Below, in pieces: positions 1 to 11,448 of a stretch of DNA of 64,000 nucleotides; position 1 is the first letter of the stretch; each line of letters opens with the position of its first letter. A model generated the notes under the pieces. It was not told the origin of the DNA, made no database searches, and saw only the letters and a program-made list of their open reading frames with translations. Source of the stretch: Pratylenchus scribneri (lineage: Eukaryota > Nematoda > Chromadorea > Rhabditida > Pratylenchidae); assembly GCA_030063045.1 (NCBI GenBank), contig JAQSEB010000142.1:1364001-1428000 (forward strand), given 5' to 3'. The translations under genes and the position numbers were made by a program.

Positions 1-108
1 ATCATCTATTCCATGACAATAAACCGAGCAGCAAAATCTTCTCAAACTGGCTATTTGGCAGTGTAGGAATTAAGCACTGCTATTGAGCCAACGGCGGGCA
101 AAATGTTA

Positions 109-179
109 GGCACCAGGCAGGATTCAAACCCGCGACGTCCTCACATACCGTGAGTCTCTACCAACTGAGCCACTGGTGC
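109..179 (-). tRNA. tRNA-like sequence, probably degenerate
   Basis: The reverse strand has a 7-bp acceptor stem (GCACCAG with CTGGTGC), an A-box-like TGGCTCAGTTGG, a B-box-like GGTTTGAATCC and a T arm with stem GCGGG/CCTGC. The anticodon arm is poor. A 7-nt loop CGGTATG would give a GTA (Tyr-like) anticodon, but the base before it is G instead of the usual T and only four stem pairs form. It could be a tRNA pseudogene, a tRNA-derived SINE head or a divergent tRNA. Confidence 0.5.
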
Positions 180-373
180 ACATTCACCCAGCAGTCTTCC
201 TTTCTTTTCCATCCTCCCCGTTCTTTTCCACTCCCCCATCCTTGGGACTTGAAGGGAATCCCAACAGCAGTCAATTTATGCAAATTCAGAATATAAATTC
301 CAAATGTAATATTCATATTCACATCCAGCCTCAACAGGTTTTTAAATAAAAATGGGTATAAAAATGTCAATGG

Positions 374-721
374 CAAAGGCGTAGCCAAGATTTTTTTTTT
401 TTGGGGGGGGGGGGGGCTAAGGCGAAAAAAATTTTTTTTGGGTAAACTTTTTTCAAAAAAGGTGAAATTGCGAGCGCCGATAGGCGCGAGCGAAATTTTT
501 ACTAATTTTTAGACTTAAAAGACCGAAAATTTCGAAAAAAAATTGGGTATAATTATACTAAAACTTAAATTTGCGAGCGCCGATAGGCGCGAGCGCAAAA
601 TTTTTTTAATATTTAGTATAATCTTTGAAGAAAAATTGCCAATTTTTTCCCTTTCTTTGGATTTGGGGGGGGGGGGGGGGCTCTAGCCCCCCCCCCCAGC
701 CCCCCCTTGGCTACGCCCTTG
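374..721. mobile_element. hAT-like MITE, family CA(A/G)(A/T)GGCGTAGCC, copy 1
   Basis: A 348-bp element has inverted ends CAAAGGCGTAGCCAAG and CTTGGCTACGCCCTTG and a perfect 8-bp target duplication GTCAATGG (366-373 and 722-729). Long G and C runs sit just inside the ends. The interior holds two copies of the motif GCGAGCGCCGATAGGCGCGA and no coding capacity. An 8-bp duplication fits the hAT superfamily. Confidence 0.85.
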
Positions 722-897
722 GTCAATGGTATTTCTCATAATTTCGATGTTTTCACTGTTTTTATTACTCTAAAAAGATATTTAAATATTAATAGTCAAA
801 AAAATATATGGGCCAATACAAAAATTTACAATGCTTTTGCTTTTAAAAATGGAGTACCGAAATATTCGCTAATTTAAGAGAAAAAATTGTTTTTCAG

Positions 898-3800
898 CTC
901 CAATATGAACGCTGTCAATTTTACAAGAGAATATATACCAATGATCATCTTTCCAGCCCTGACAATCATTTGGATTTGGAGAGTCAATTTCTTTGGCTGG
1001 ACCCAAATAAAAGAAGGAATGTGAGACTACGAATTAGTAAAGGTAAAAGCGGCAACAAATACTTCCATATCAGTGTGAGGATATTTAATAATTTATGAGC
1101 ATTTTATACATATTTAGTCATACAAATATGGCAAATACGATGACTTCCCCAACATTCTGGTCCCGAAAGATGCCTATTCATTTGTGCGAGCATTGGATGA
1201 ACATATTGGGGAATTGGCGGCGGAAAATTTTGAACAAAAATTGCAAATTCAAGGTTTGAAGAACATACAAATTTCTTAAGGACGCAAATTAATTTGCCGA
1301 GAGATCACTCTCTTCTCTTGTGCTCGAAGCTTGATCATGGGCCGCTGGGCCGATAAACCGTACACCCATTTTATAGAGCTCATCGAGACGCGTCGATTTT
1401 CCGAGTTTGGCCGAAATCAAAAGTATTAAACAATCTAAACCATATTTTGGTTTTTGATTTATAACCTCTTGGCTTTGAAACCAAAACCGAACAAATTTTA
1501 CATCAATAGACGCTTCTCGGTGAGATCTATAAAGTGGCTAAATGGTTTGGGGTCTTAGAATCAAGCACAAGATAGTTATATTCAAAAAACTGATCTCTCG
1601 ACAAAATAATGCATTTTCTCGGCAAAATAATATTATCTCATTTCTTTTTTCTTAATTTTACACTCAATGAATGAGACAATTGTGAAGAATCCTTGATCAT
1701 ATTATCGATTTCTAGATTCCCAATCAACCATTGAAATTGCCTATGATGGCCATCAAACATTGAAAACTGTCGAATTTACTGGCTTATTCCACAAATTTCA
1801 ATTGGAATTATGGTTTTTTCCAAAAACGGACAAAATAAATGATCGAATGCAAAGTTCATCACTATCACTGGGACTTATTGCCTTTCACAAAATCACTATG
1901 AAAAAAATTATAAGGAATTTAAATTTAAAAGCATTGCCATGGTTGCGCAAACAAATGGCCGAAATGTTGACAAAATATGATGGAACAGAGGAAATTGAGA
2001 AGGAGGCACCGGCACAAATCCCAGAACAATTCTTCAATTTGGGTATGCTATATTATATGCTAAAAAATAAGCTTAATATTTAAATGTATTTTATCCTAAA
2101 AATTAAAAATCAAATTTGTTGGATTAAGGTATGGGGTTGATTCCTGAATAGACAAAGGGCCGTGCAAATATGGGCGTTTCCTGAATTATAATAAATCAGA
2201 AACCGGTTTTAGACCCTACAAACCTAATACCATTTTGTAGATCTCATCAAGTCGCATCGATTGGTATATATGTAATTCAGTGGCGTAGCCAGAAATTTGA
2301 TTTCGGGTGGGGGAATTCCAACAAAAAATTTTATTTCGGATGGGGGAATTCTAAAAATTCTGTTTTTAGGGATGTATTTTTGAAAAAATTATAAATTTTA
2401 AGGAAAAACACTAAAAAAAAGAAAATTTTTCACAATTTTTGACCAAAATTCCATTTAAATAAACATAAAAACGATTATGCGAGCGCCGATAGGCGCGAGC
2501 GCAAAATTTTTTGCCCTTTTTTCAAGAAAAAAATCCATTTTTTTCCTCCTCGATTTCATTTCGGTAGGGGGAATTCCCCCCGTTCCCCCCCCCTGGCTAC
2601 GCCACTGATGTAATTTGTCATGGTTTAGTCAAAATTAGAGGGTATTAAACCGTTCAAACCATTTTTCCAGTCTTTCGTTTTAAACTCTTTAATTTTAGCC
2701 TGACCATGACAAATTATATACCAATCGATGCGACTTGATGAGATCTACAAAATGGTATAAGGTTTGTGGGGTCTAATACCGGTCTATGATTTATTATAAG
2801 TCGAAAACACCCACATTTGCACTATTAAGGAAACGACATAACACTTTGGATTAAAAAATTTAATTTCCCGTTGTTACTTTTTAATATATTTCTCTTTTGA
2901 AGGTAATACCAATGTTCTTCTTCCAAATTGCATTCCTTCTTCTGCTGGTCACAGTTTTGAACACAAAAGAATGAGACAGCCACAAGAATTTGTCAACAAA
3001 AAGCCCATATCTTTTCAACAATTTCCAAAAATGGGTAATCCTTCGGAATTGGGGTCCCAAAAAAATTTTTTTTAATTTTTCAAAAATTGGTTTCTGGAAG
3101 TTTTCGTGGGTGTAGAACACGAATCTGACGTCCATTTTGTCATATCTTACCATCTTGGTAAGATAATGCCGACTTTTATCAAGAAAATGTCAAGGGAGGA
3201 CCAAGGCCAATTTTCAAAATATTTTTAATATGGGCATATAATAGCTCAATCAACGCAGCTCGGCGAGCTAAATCTAATGGTATTACTTTTATTATGTAAT
3301 AATGATATATAGACAAGTTACGACCAAAAGAAAAATTTATCTTGGTAAGCTATTTAGACTTCTAACTTGAGCCAATCACAATATTATGAAATAAAAGAGT
3401 ACCATTGGTACTAGTGCAGATTGTCCCCTACAAGAGAAGGACGGACAGAAGGGAAGGAATTGATGGAAGGGAAATGTGCCACTCATCATATTGAGATGAA
3501 GGGAAGCGATTCAGCTAGGGAGAAATGAATTTTCTCGTGCGGGGAAGATTCCTAAAACGGTGCAAATTCTAATTTAAATTTTTGATTTAAAATTAATATA
3601 ATTCTGAATAAAAATAATAAAATAAATGTATAACTCTTTTAATTCCCCACCCTCGATTTTGAGTATCGATAACTAGGCAAAATAAAATCAAATAAATTTT
3701 TATTGAATTTTCGAAATTCTTTAAAGATCTACAAATCTGATCTAATTAATTCATAAATATCCACAAATTAAAGGAGTTAGACTCTAATTTTCTCAATTTT

Positions 3801-5494
3801 TAAGGAGTTGAAAAATAATTCCACATGGGAAATCAAAAGAGGTTACACGGTATATTTAAAATTAAAATATAAAAAACATTAAAAAACTAAATATTTTTTA
3901 AAATTTATTAAAACAAAATCATTCAATGTTTAGGAAAATAAAAATACAAAAAGAATACAAAAACACAAAATGTTTGGATGAAATAAAAACACTATTGCTT
4001 GTGATGAATTAAGTTTTCTCTGATTTTTATTCCAATTCTATATCTAATTCTTAGTTCACATTTTACCGTTTTAGGAATCTTCCCCGCACGAGAAAATTCA
4101 TTTCTCCCTAGCTGAATCCCTTCCTTTCATCTCAATATAATGAGTGACACATTTCCCTTCCATCAATTCCTTCCCTTCTGTCCGTCCTTCTCTTGTAGGG
4201 GACAATCTGCACTAGTACCGTACCATTAGATTCAGCTCGATGAGCCGCTTCGATTGAGCTATAATATGCCCATATTAAAAATATTTTGAAAATTGGCCCC
4301 CCTTGACCTTTTCTTGACAAGAGTCGGCATTATCTTACCAAGATGGTAAGATATGACAAAATGGAAAAAAAAACATACGGTTTATTCGTCTCCCAAAATC
4401 GGTTGATTTTTGCACCAAATTTTCTTACCCACACTATTTCTCCTATGTATCTAACAATTTGGTTCAAAAAATTAACTGATTTTGGGAGACAAATAACCGT
4501 TACCCATAACAAAGAGTTCAGCAGACATGGTTAGAGCCCTGGAGTCTCTGTAAAAATAATATACAAGAACAAGACTAGATATTTTTTTTCAAAAATTAAT
4601 TTATTAAATGTTTAATTAAATATTTTAAGATTTCTCCCAATCGATGATTCAATTGCGAACTGTGGAATTGATTGGCCAACGTCACAAATTCCAATTGGAA
4701 TTATTGTTTTTCCCCAATGAGCACCAAATGTACGGTCAGAAGCAAATTTGCCTTCGACTTTTTGCCTTCCACAAAATCCACATGAAAGAAAGATATTTGA
4801 ATTTGCCACTTCAAACATTGCCATGGTTACGCAAACAAATGGCCGAAATGTTGGCAAAATATGATGGGACAGAGCAAATTGAGAAGGAGGCACCGGCAAA
4901 AATTCCACAACAATTTTTGGGTATTATTATAGGAAAATAAACTGAGTTTTATTCTAAAAATAGAAATCAAATGAATCAATTTACATTTACATAAATTAAA
5001 CTTTCAAAACACCATCGATGCATTTTGTTGATTTTTTAATGTTTTAAAATTTTAAGCCCTGTAATTTTCTTAAAACTTTTTCTATTTTTGAAGATGATGT
5101 TTCCCATCCTCCTCTCTCAAATGGCATTCCTCCTGCTGGCCGCAAGTTTGAATACAAAGGAATGCAGCCGCAATTTGCTATCAAAAATTCCTCAACTTTT
5201 CATCATTATCCAAAAATGCCGAATAAAATGCAAAATTCAAATCAAAGCGGTTATAAAAAGCAAAGGATGCCACTAACTTTTGCAATGCAACAAAAATCCA
5301 AGCAATCGGAAATGGAAGAAAATATTATCGCTGATGAAGATCTCGAAGTTGATGCGGATGATGATGAACTACTGCTGGATCCATTGATAGCCGCTTCAGG
5401 AAGAAAAATTCGCCCACTTTTTGATTTTGAAGAAGATTATGAGGAAAAATATCGAAGACTGGCGGAAAAGAGAAATATTCCATTTCATTATTGA
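898..5494 (+). CDS. unrecognised spliced gene with duplicated exon pair (5' end not seen)
   Basis: The model uses exons 898-1074, 1118-1253, then either 1716-2042 plus 2903-3075 (cassette A, ends in TAA) or 4630-4920 plus 5094-5494 (cassette B, ends in TGA). All junctions have GT/AG and the frame closes for both chains (about 270 or 334 codons). The first exon starts at an acceptor (TTTTCAG before 898), so an upstream exon is missing or unidentified. Exons 1-2 encode a strand-strand-helix-like segment (NVRLRISKGKSGNKYFHIS, later LVPKDAYSFVRALDEHI). Cassettes A and B repeat a related pattern containing HKFQLEL, LPWLRKQMAEML and KYDGTE. The layout faintly resembles PUR repeats of Pur-alpha, which is only a weak inference. 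The cassette B tail is acidic (DEDLEVDADDDELLLDP). The introns hold three foldback or MITE insertions. Confidence 0.55.
1291..1606. repeat. diverged foldback repeat in an intron
   Basis: The ends are inverted (TTGCCGAGAGATCA near 1294, TGATCTCTCGACAAA near 1591). Inner arms also pair imperfectly around ATAGAGCTCATCGAGACGCG and its counterpart near 1510-1535. It shares the core pattern AGATCTCxTCAAGxCGCxTCGATTGGTATATA with the foldbacks near 2163 and 8690, so it belongs to the same old family. Confidence 0.6.
2163..2825. repeat. foldback element split by a MITE
   Basis: The left arm (about 2163-2277) and right arm (about 2700-2825) are inverted copies. Both carry CCATTTTGTAGATCTCATCA and TCGCATCGATTGGTATATA in opposite orientation. 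The left arm is separated from the rest by the MITE at 2278-2607, whose target duplication ATGTAATT lies in the foldback, so the foldback is older. Confidence 0.8.
2278..2607. mobile_element. hAT-like MITE, GGCGTAGCC family, copy 2
   Basis: A 330-bp element with ends CAGTGGCGTAGCCAG and CTGGCTACGCCACTG and a perfect 8-bp duplication ATGTAATT (2270-2277, 2608-2615). It shares the internal GCGAGCGCCGATAGGCGCGA motif with the copy at 374-721 and has a G-rich left and C-rich right flank. CAGTGG is a typical hAT terminus. Confidence 0.9.
3132..4364. repeat. 1.2-kb long-inverted-repeat element
   Basis: The left arm 3132-3561 and the right arm 4065-4364 are inverted copies. Both start outermost at CCATTTTGTCATATCTTACC and end innermost at ACCGTTTTAGGAATCTTCCC. 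The left arm carries an extra stretch of about 110 bp near 3290-3410. No clear target duplication or coding region is seen. It sits between exon cassettes A and B. Confidence 0.8.
4630..5494 (+). repeat. exon cassette B, duplicate of cassette A
   Basis: This is the second copy of the exon pair seen at 1716-3075. Its first exon (4630-4920) and second exon (5094-5494) splice in the same phase as cassette A. It lacks a few codons present at the start of cassette A and adds a long acidic 3' extension to the TGA at 5492-5494. It appears to be the full-length version. Confidence 0.7.
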
Positions 5495-5670
5495 TTTTAT
5501 CAGGAAAAATAATAAAATTTTTTGAATTAAATTGTTTTTTTTATTATTTTTTGTTTTAAAGTTTGAAATTAACGAATATTTTTTCTTATTTATTTTGTTT
5601 TTTAATCAAATATCGATTAATTTTTAATTAATTTTTTATCTAATTTTTAAGTTTATCAAAAAAGAAGAAA

Positions 5671-8600
5671 ATGTCAAAATCACCGAAAAAGCAACGAAAA
5701 CGAATTGAAATTTCGGATGATGAAAAGGAGGACCAACCAAAAATGACAAACCGAATTGACAGCAGCGATGAGGAGAACGATGATGTGGGACAACAAATTG
5801 TGGCAAATAAACAAACTCCCATTGTGGGTTTTAGTGGAAAAAAATAAATTAACAAATGAAAAATTATCTTAAAAACAATCAAATTTTATTCGAATTTCAA
5901 GCCAGCATTTTTAAAATGAACATTTACAAACTGTGGAAAACAAAAACACATTTTAGTGAAAACTCTAAAATACCTTTTAAAGCAAAACACATTTTACAGT
6001 AAAACAAAAATTTTCGATATTGTCAGCTTTGGTTAGCTTTTTTCTATAAAATAAATGGCGAAGAGGCTCACTTTTCTCTGAGGTGATTATTAGGGCCCGG
6101 ATTTTTATTGATATCAATATTTTTCTTGCGAACTTAAAATGACCTTAAACCAACATAAAGCAACTTTTTATCATAGTTTTAGTTGATTTGCGTGAACTTT
6201 TATGTCAATATTGATCAATGTTTTGGCATTTCTTGGTCATCAATATTTATGTCAATATTTGGACATTTTTTTTTGACAATTTTTGGTCAATATTTTCAAA
6301 TTTTTGAAGAATTTTTAATAAATTTTAGAGTTTTCAAGAAAAAAATTGAAAATTTTTTGGAAAATTTTATTAATTTTTTAAAAAATAGTATTTTTGGTAA
6401 ATGAAATTTTTAAAATTTTCTGAATAAAAAAACATCGAAATTTGAATAATTTGTGATTGCGAGTTAGAGGAAAATTGTTATTTTTGAAATTTTTGATAAA
6501 ATTTAACGTTTTTAAAAATTTTCATCAATATTCCATCAATATTTTACCTATTTTTTGGCCATTTATATCAATATTTTACTACTTTTATGTCAATATTTTA
6601 TGCCTATATTTCGAGATTCTATATCAATAAAAATCCGGGCCCTAGTGATTATTAAGAGAGATCGGCGCCGTACCGTATACGGCAAAATATGGCAAATTTT
6701 TGGAATACCGCAATAGGGTACGGCAAAAAATTGGGCAAATACAGTCCGGAATACGGCAATTTTTTGTAATTTTCCAAAATACGATCAAATACGGCACTTT
6801 TTTGACAAATACCGCACATTTTTGAGGGAAAAAATACGGTACGGAATACGGAAAATCCTTTTTGCCGGTCTCTAATTATTAAGATCATAAGAGAAGATAG
6901 GATTTCAGATTTCCCTAGCTCTATCCTTCCTTTCCTTTTCAACAAAAAAGTGTACCCCCAAGGCCAGCAAGTATCAAATTTTATGGCGAAAAAAAAATTT
7001 CTGAATAAAAAGTAAAAACATTTTGAAAATTTTCTACATTTTAGACACGTAGCCGCACACGAAAATGTTCTTCATCCACAAACGGCGGGTCAACAAATCG
7101 CAAACGCCATTGCCAAACTCGAAAAAGCAAAGAAGACGATGATGTTTCGGATGATGACATCTCCACATTCCATCATGTTACGCCGAGCACACATGCACGG
7201 AGAATGATGAAATTCACCGGCGCTTATTATCAGGATGAATATGGCGGCGATCGAGAGGATGCCATGGATGTGGAATCGGGCAGCGATATGGATGGTTTTT
7301 TAGTGGATGATGATGATGATGAATCAAGTGTTGAATCAGGTGGGTCTTTCTGACATTAATTCAATATTAAATTTGATTTTTGATTGTATTTTTCAAAATA
7401 TGTTTAAAAAAGGATGGTATTTAATTTTGCGAAAAGTTTATAACGGTTTGTCTTAGACCCCCAAGCTCTATACCCAATCGATAGATCTTATCAAGACCCT
7501 TCGATTGATATATATTCTGTGTTAAAAGCTTATGACCAATTTTAGTTTTGGGAGTGAAAGAAATATGCTGGTAGGTAACCGATAAAAGTACCATTTTTAA
7601 TGCATTATTTTGATTTTTTTAATGCATTATTCTGATGTAAATTTTCTCTAGGGAAGTCATTTAATTTGTCCAAAATCTTTCGTTTCGAAAAAATATTATA
7701 TTTTTGAGGCCATATAATTTGGCCAAATCAGACTTCTTTAGCATTCCCTAACCCTTATTAACCCCCAGCCCCTAATCCCATCCTGGATAAGCCTGAGCCC
7801 TAATACCTAGTTATGGCCAAGTTATATGGCCTGGTACTTGTCGGCTTTGTATCCCCTTTTTTGTTGAGAAAGGAAGAAGTGAAGGGTCCCCCCTTTGGGT
7901 CATCAGGATTAGGGTTAGGGTCAATTATAGTGATTATCTGGATTGGTTCCTATCACTGATCGACCCTACATAACCCTAACCCTGGGATACAAAGCCGACA
8001 AGTACCTATGGCCTCAAAAATATAATATTTTTCGATACGAAAGATTTTGGACAAATTAATATTATTATCTTTTTTCTCTAGGATCTGATAATGATAAAAG
8101 AATAAAAAAGGCCTATAGTAAAAGGATTTAAAACTATCCAATTCATAAGAAAAAAATTCCAATTCATTTTAACTAAATATTTGATTTTCAATTACAGATA
8201 GCAGCAATGATGACGAAGAGGATGAAGAAATTGAAGAAGATGATGAAAACTTGAATCAAAGGCAGAAGAAGGATAAAAGGAAGCAGAATGAAGAAGAAGG
8301 AAGCACAGATTCAGAGGAGGAAATTGGCCGCCCGAAAAGGAAAAACCGGAAGGCCCCAAAAATGGATACACCATTGACTACTCGACGAAGCCGGCGAATT
8401 CAGCAGAAAGAGGAGGAAAAGAACGAAGAAGAGGAAACATTGAGGAAAAAATTGCGGCATCGACGACGAGTTTCTGGTGGTGGCTCTGATTCGGATGAGG
8501 ATGGCGTTCAAATTTTGGACGAAAAAGATGAGGATGAGGAAGGACTCAATGGTGATGAAAAAACGTTGCCTATACGAAGTGGGTTTGCCGTGGAAAAGAA

Positions 8601-10210
8601 TAAATTTATTTAAATGATTTTATTTGACTTTAATATTTAATTTTTGATTAAATAAAAATAAAAGGGAAATATTTAAAATGCCGAATAAAGTTCGAAAAGG
8701 TTTTATCGGTTTAATGGTTTGTATGGTTTGCCCTAAACCCTATACCCAATCGATAGATCTCGTCAAGACGCATAGATTGGTATATATTTTGTCATGCTTT
8801 GATCAAAAATTAAGGGTATTAAAAATAAAACCGTTTAAACCGTTTGTCGATTTTGGTTCAAAACCAAGTTAAAATTGATCAAGCCTCGACAAAATATATA
8901 CCAATCGACGCGTCTTGACGAGATCTATCAATTGAGTATAGGGTTTGGGGGTCGAGAACAAAACATTAAACTGTTATAGACGTTTTTTCGACAAATTAAA
9001 TACCATCCTTATTTAAACTCAAACCGGTTTTGTTTTATTGTTTAAGCCATTTAGTAAATTTCATAATCGACCAATTTCCAATATTTAATGCAATTCATAT
9101 AAAATTTATTTTCAGCTGTTTTATCAAGCAAAGCCGAAATCCATTGGTTGGCAGAGAAGAAAAATCGTTGGGAATTCACTGGCCAAGAATTGGTGCTGCG
9201 AGTTGTGGGCATTGAGGAGGAAGCAAAAGCGGAAGAAAATGGATACATGGAAAAGATGGCCAAAGGATTGCAATTTTTTAAGGTGAAAAATTTGTAAATA
9301 AAAAATAAAAATAATTTTAAATGTGATTATTGAACGGCCTTTTATAAAAATAAGAAAATTTAAAAATTATCCAAAAAAATTACTAAAAGCTTAATTCTTC
9401 CTCTAATTCGGTTGAATTTAGCCTCTAATTTGACGATTTTTGTTTTTCCTTGGAAAACTTTTAGATGTTAGGGTTAAGTTAAGGGTGGCATGGGATATAG
9501 GGGATATGGGCTAGGAATATATAGGGGTAGGGGCTTGACCATAAATTTGTTGAGTGATAGCCATTTTTGTGATAATGTGTTATTTGGCCATAACTCAGTG
9601 GCCAATGGGCCAATTTAAGTGATCTAAAATAAATTTAATAGCTTTTTTCGTAGGCTATCGAATATACATTTTTGACAGACAAAAATTTTGCCAAATTATG
9701 GCCAAAAAACCATTTTTTCGCAAAATTTGAGACTAAATTCAGCCAAATTAGAGGAAGAATTAAGCCCTACGTCAAAAAATTATATGTCTAATAATTAAAA
9801 GAAATTAAAATTAAATTGAATAGAGGTTAGGAATTTAGGAAGGATAATTTAAATTAAAAGAAGCCACCATTCACATTTATAAACTAATCAATCAACATTT
9901 TTAAAGGCTATTTTGGAAAACGACGAAGGAACCCTGTTGGAACTTCAAGGCTGGTGGGAACAACAAAAACGATTGGAAAATAAGCTAGCGATAAATGGGG
10001 TAAGAGGAATAAAATTTCCAAAAAAAAAAATTAAAAATTTTTCATTTTTAGGTTTACATATTTTCCCGATGTCAAATTTTTCCGGTGGCCCCAAAGAGAA
10101 GGAAATTCATTGAGGGAACTGAAGCAATATTTTTAAATTTCGCTCCGCAAAGTGATTTCAGAGAATGCCAATTGGAATCTGAATTGGACAAGGAGGAGGA
10201 ATCCGAATGA
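5671..10210 (+). CDS. acidic, basic-patch nuclear-looking protein, unrecognised (415 aa)
   Basis: Six exons join in one open frame of exactly 416 codons: 5671-5823, 7045-7339, 8198-8578, 9116-9282, 9907-9999 and 10052-10210. Every intron has GT/AG ends. The N-terminus is short and basic (MSKSPKKQRKR) followed by acidic serine sites (ISDDEKED). The middle has GAYYQDEYGGDRED, then long Asp/Glu runs including DGFLVDDDDDE. A Lys/Arg/Glu block follows, and then a C-terminal segment with WLAEKKNRWEFTGQELVL, LQGWWEQQKRLENK and an acidic tail. Alternating acidic and basic blocks suggest a chromatin or nucleolar protein, but I do not recognise a family. If the 8578 donor is not used, exon 3 reads on to a stop at 8613. 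Introns hold five MITE or foldback insertions. Confidence 0.65.
6091..6644. mobile_element. hAT-like MITE, TAGGGCCCGG family
   Basis: A 554-bp AT-rich element with inverted ends TAGGGCCCGGATTTTTATTG and its complement, and a perfect 8-bp duplication GTGATTAT (6083-6090, 6645-6652). The interior is rich in repeats of the type TATCAATATTT, with no coding capacity. It lies in the first intron of the 5671-10210 gene. Confidence 0.85.
6656..6874. mobile_element. short hAT-like MITE inserted in the target duplication of its neighbour
   Basis: A 219-bp element with near-inverted ends GAGAGATCGGC and GCCGGTCTCTA and an 8-bp duplication ATTATTAA (6648-6655, 6875-6882). The interior is made of TACGGCAAAAT-type repeats. 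Its left duplication overlaps the right duplication of the 6091-6644 element, so it inserted later at that site. Confidence 0.75.
7405..7545. repeat. solo arm of the AGATCT foldback family
   Basis: It contains GGATGGTATTTAATTTTGCG and CCAATCGATAGATCTTATCA, matching one arm of the foldback at 8690-9010. No partner arm lies nearby, so it is a truncated or recombined copy. Confidence 0.6.
7670..8061. repeat. foldback element with nested MITE
   Basis: The ends are inverted (TTTCGTTTCGAAAAAATATT and its near complement ending at about 8061), with inner arms around GGCCATATAATTTGGCCA. An uninterrupted copy of the same family lies at 11449-11635, which shows that the segment 7833-8006 is a later insertion. 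Confidence 0.75.
7833..8006. mobile_element. GGTACTT-family MITE, nested
   Basis: A 174-bp element with inverted ends GGTACTTGTCGGCTTTGTAT and its complement, and a perfect 8-bp duplication TATGGCCT (7825-7832, 8007-8014). The empty-site sequence is visible in the relative at 11449-11635, which confirms the insertion. Confidence 0.85.
8690..9010. repeat. foldback element, AGATCT family, intact
   Basis: Two inverted arms of about 130 bp carry CCAATCGATAGATCTCGTCA on the left and the matching TGACGAGATCTATCAATTGA on the right, separated by a short AT-rich loop. It lies in the third intron of the 5671-10210 gene and is the clearest member of this family. Confidence 0.75.
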
Positions 10211-10458
10211 ATTTATATTTAATCAATTTTCATAAATTTTTCATAGAATTGAGCCAAATTCGAATTTGTTTCTATTTTTCATCAAATTTTTCTATGATAT
10301 TTCGCTTATTTTGTAATTAAAATATTTTTATCAATAAAATTTTCAAAAAAAAAATAGTCAATTGGCAAGAATTGAAAAATAATCAAAAAAATTAATGCAT
10401 CATTTGATCCATGTTCCAGGGAAATAAATGGCAATAAAAAGACATTGGTGGCCTAAAT

Positions 10459-10932
10459 TCATTCACAATGACGATTGACCATGCATGCTAAAAAATTTAT
10501 TCTGATTATGTTGATGATTCCGCCAATGTTCATTATTAAAATATGGCAATTTCTGCATTCACTTTCTTCAATAATTCTTTCTTTTATTGAATATCGTTCC
10601 CAATCCCAAATCTTCTTATTTTTAATTTTTCTATGAATATTTCTTTTTTGATTTTTTAAATTGTTTTTAGAGCGATTTTTCGTGGGTGAGCCGTGCTCAT
10701 CAAATATTATCCCTAAATCCCCTTTAATATAACTGTTTGAGGGAGGAATGCTAGAATATACCTCAATTGAATCTTCCATTGGTTTCCTATCAAAATTTAA
10801 AAAAAAATGTATCGTTGTTTCTAGTTCCATAGGCCTATAATTAAGGCCTATTACGAGATCTTGCAATTTAAATTTTAAACAAATTCGTTCGACCATCTTT
10901 GCCCATTTCTTGTTTGAATTTAATTTTAAATA
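10459..10932 (-). CDS. small hypothetical ORF
   Basis: An open reading frame of about 150 codons runs leftward just beyond the 5671-10210 gene. In-frame ATGs lie inside it, since its extreme 5' codon is not ATG. The composition is K/N/I-rich (KNRSKNNLKNQKRN) with no domain I recognise. It may be a chance ORF in AT-rich DNA or an exon. Confidence 0.25.
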   Translation of the reverse strand, partial: YLKLNSNKKWAKMVERICLKFKLQDLVIGLNYRPMELETTIHFFLNFDRKPMEDSIEVYSSIPPSNSYIKGDLGIIFDEHGSPTKNRSKNNLKNQKRNIHRKIKNKKIWDWERYSIKERIIEESECRNCHILIMNIGGIINIIRINFLACMVNRHCE

Positions 10933-10944
10933 AGTCACAGTCAC

Positions 10945-11448
10945 AACAAATGAGGGAATATGGATTACTTATTTATTTCTTTTTCGTGTCCTGTGCTGCT
11001 GCTGAGGTAGTTGTTGTGGTCGGTGTGAAGGGGAAAGACAGAAAACACAAAAAACGAGTAGTAGAAATTGAAAATTGACGGATATTTTGCCTAGACTAGG
11101 GAGACTTTTATATGAATTCCACTTTTCTAAATTCAAAATACTACATAGTACATAATTTCTTTATTTATTTATTTTGTTTTTTTGTACCTTTAAAAAATGG
11201 CCCATAGGCACAAACCAAAAACCACTCTAGCAGAATAAAAATTACGTTCCATTCTCATTTTTTTTTCTTATTCCGATTAAAAATCATAAATAAAAATTAC
11301 ACTTCCATTTCAAAATGTTTTCATATTAATTTTATAAAGTCAATTTTACCCAACCAATGAATAAAGTTGTGACTCTCGCCATTTGATCTTAGGAATAATT
11401 TATTGGATCTCTATTAATTTATTTAAAAAATGACTGAATTTACATAAA
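10945..11448. other. no gene seen
   Basis: This is AT-rich sequence between the small ORF and the next foldback. It contains a TGAGGTAG string but no matching hairpin, and no open frame of note. It may hold promoter sequence for the epoxide hydrolase gene. Confidence 0.5.

Larger units (their letters stand above)
1716..3075 (+). repeat. exon cassette A, duplicated as cassette B at 4630-5494
   Basis: The 1716-2042 exon and the 2903-3075 exon are homologous to the exons at 4630-4920 and 5094-5494. They share the protein strings HKFQLEL, LPWLRKQMAEML and IEKEAPA, and the nucleotide similarity extends into the start of the second exon. Both copies keep splice donors and acceptors in the same phase. 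Cassette A ends early at a TAA after a lysine/asparagine/phenylalanine run, so it may be a short alternative 3' end or a decaying copy. Confidence 0.7.

Noticed and set aside
11003..11024. TGAGGTAG string resembling a let-7 family microRNA
   Set aside because: Only the seed matches. The rest of the mature sequence differs and no pairing star arm lies within about 80 bp on either side.
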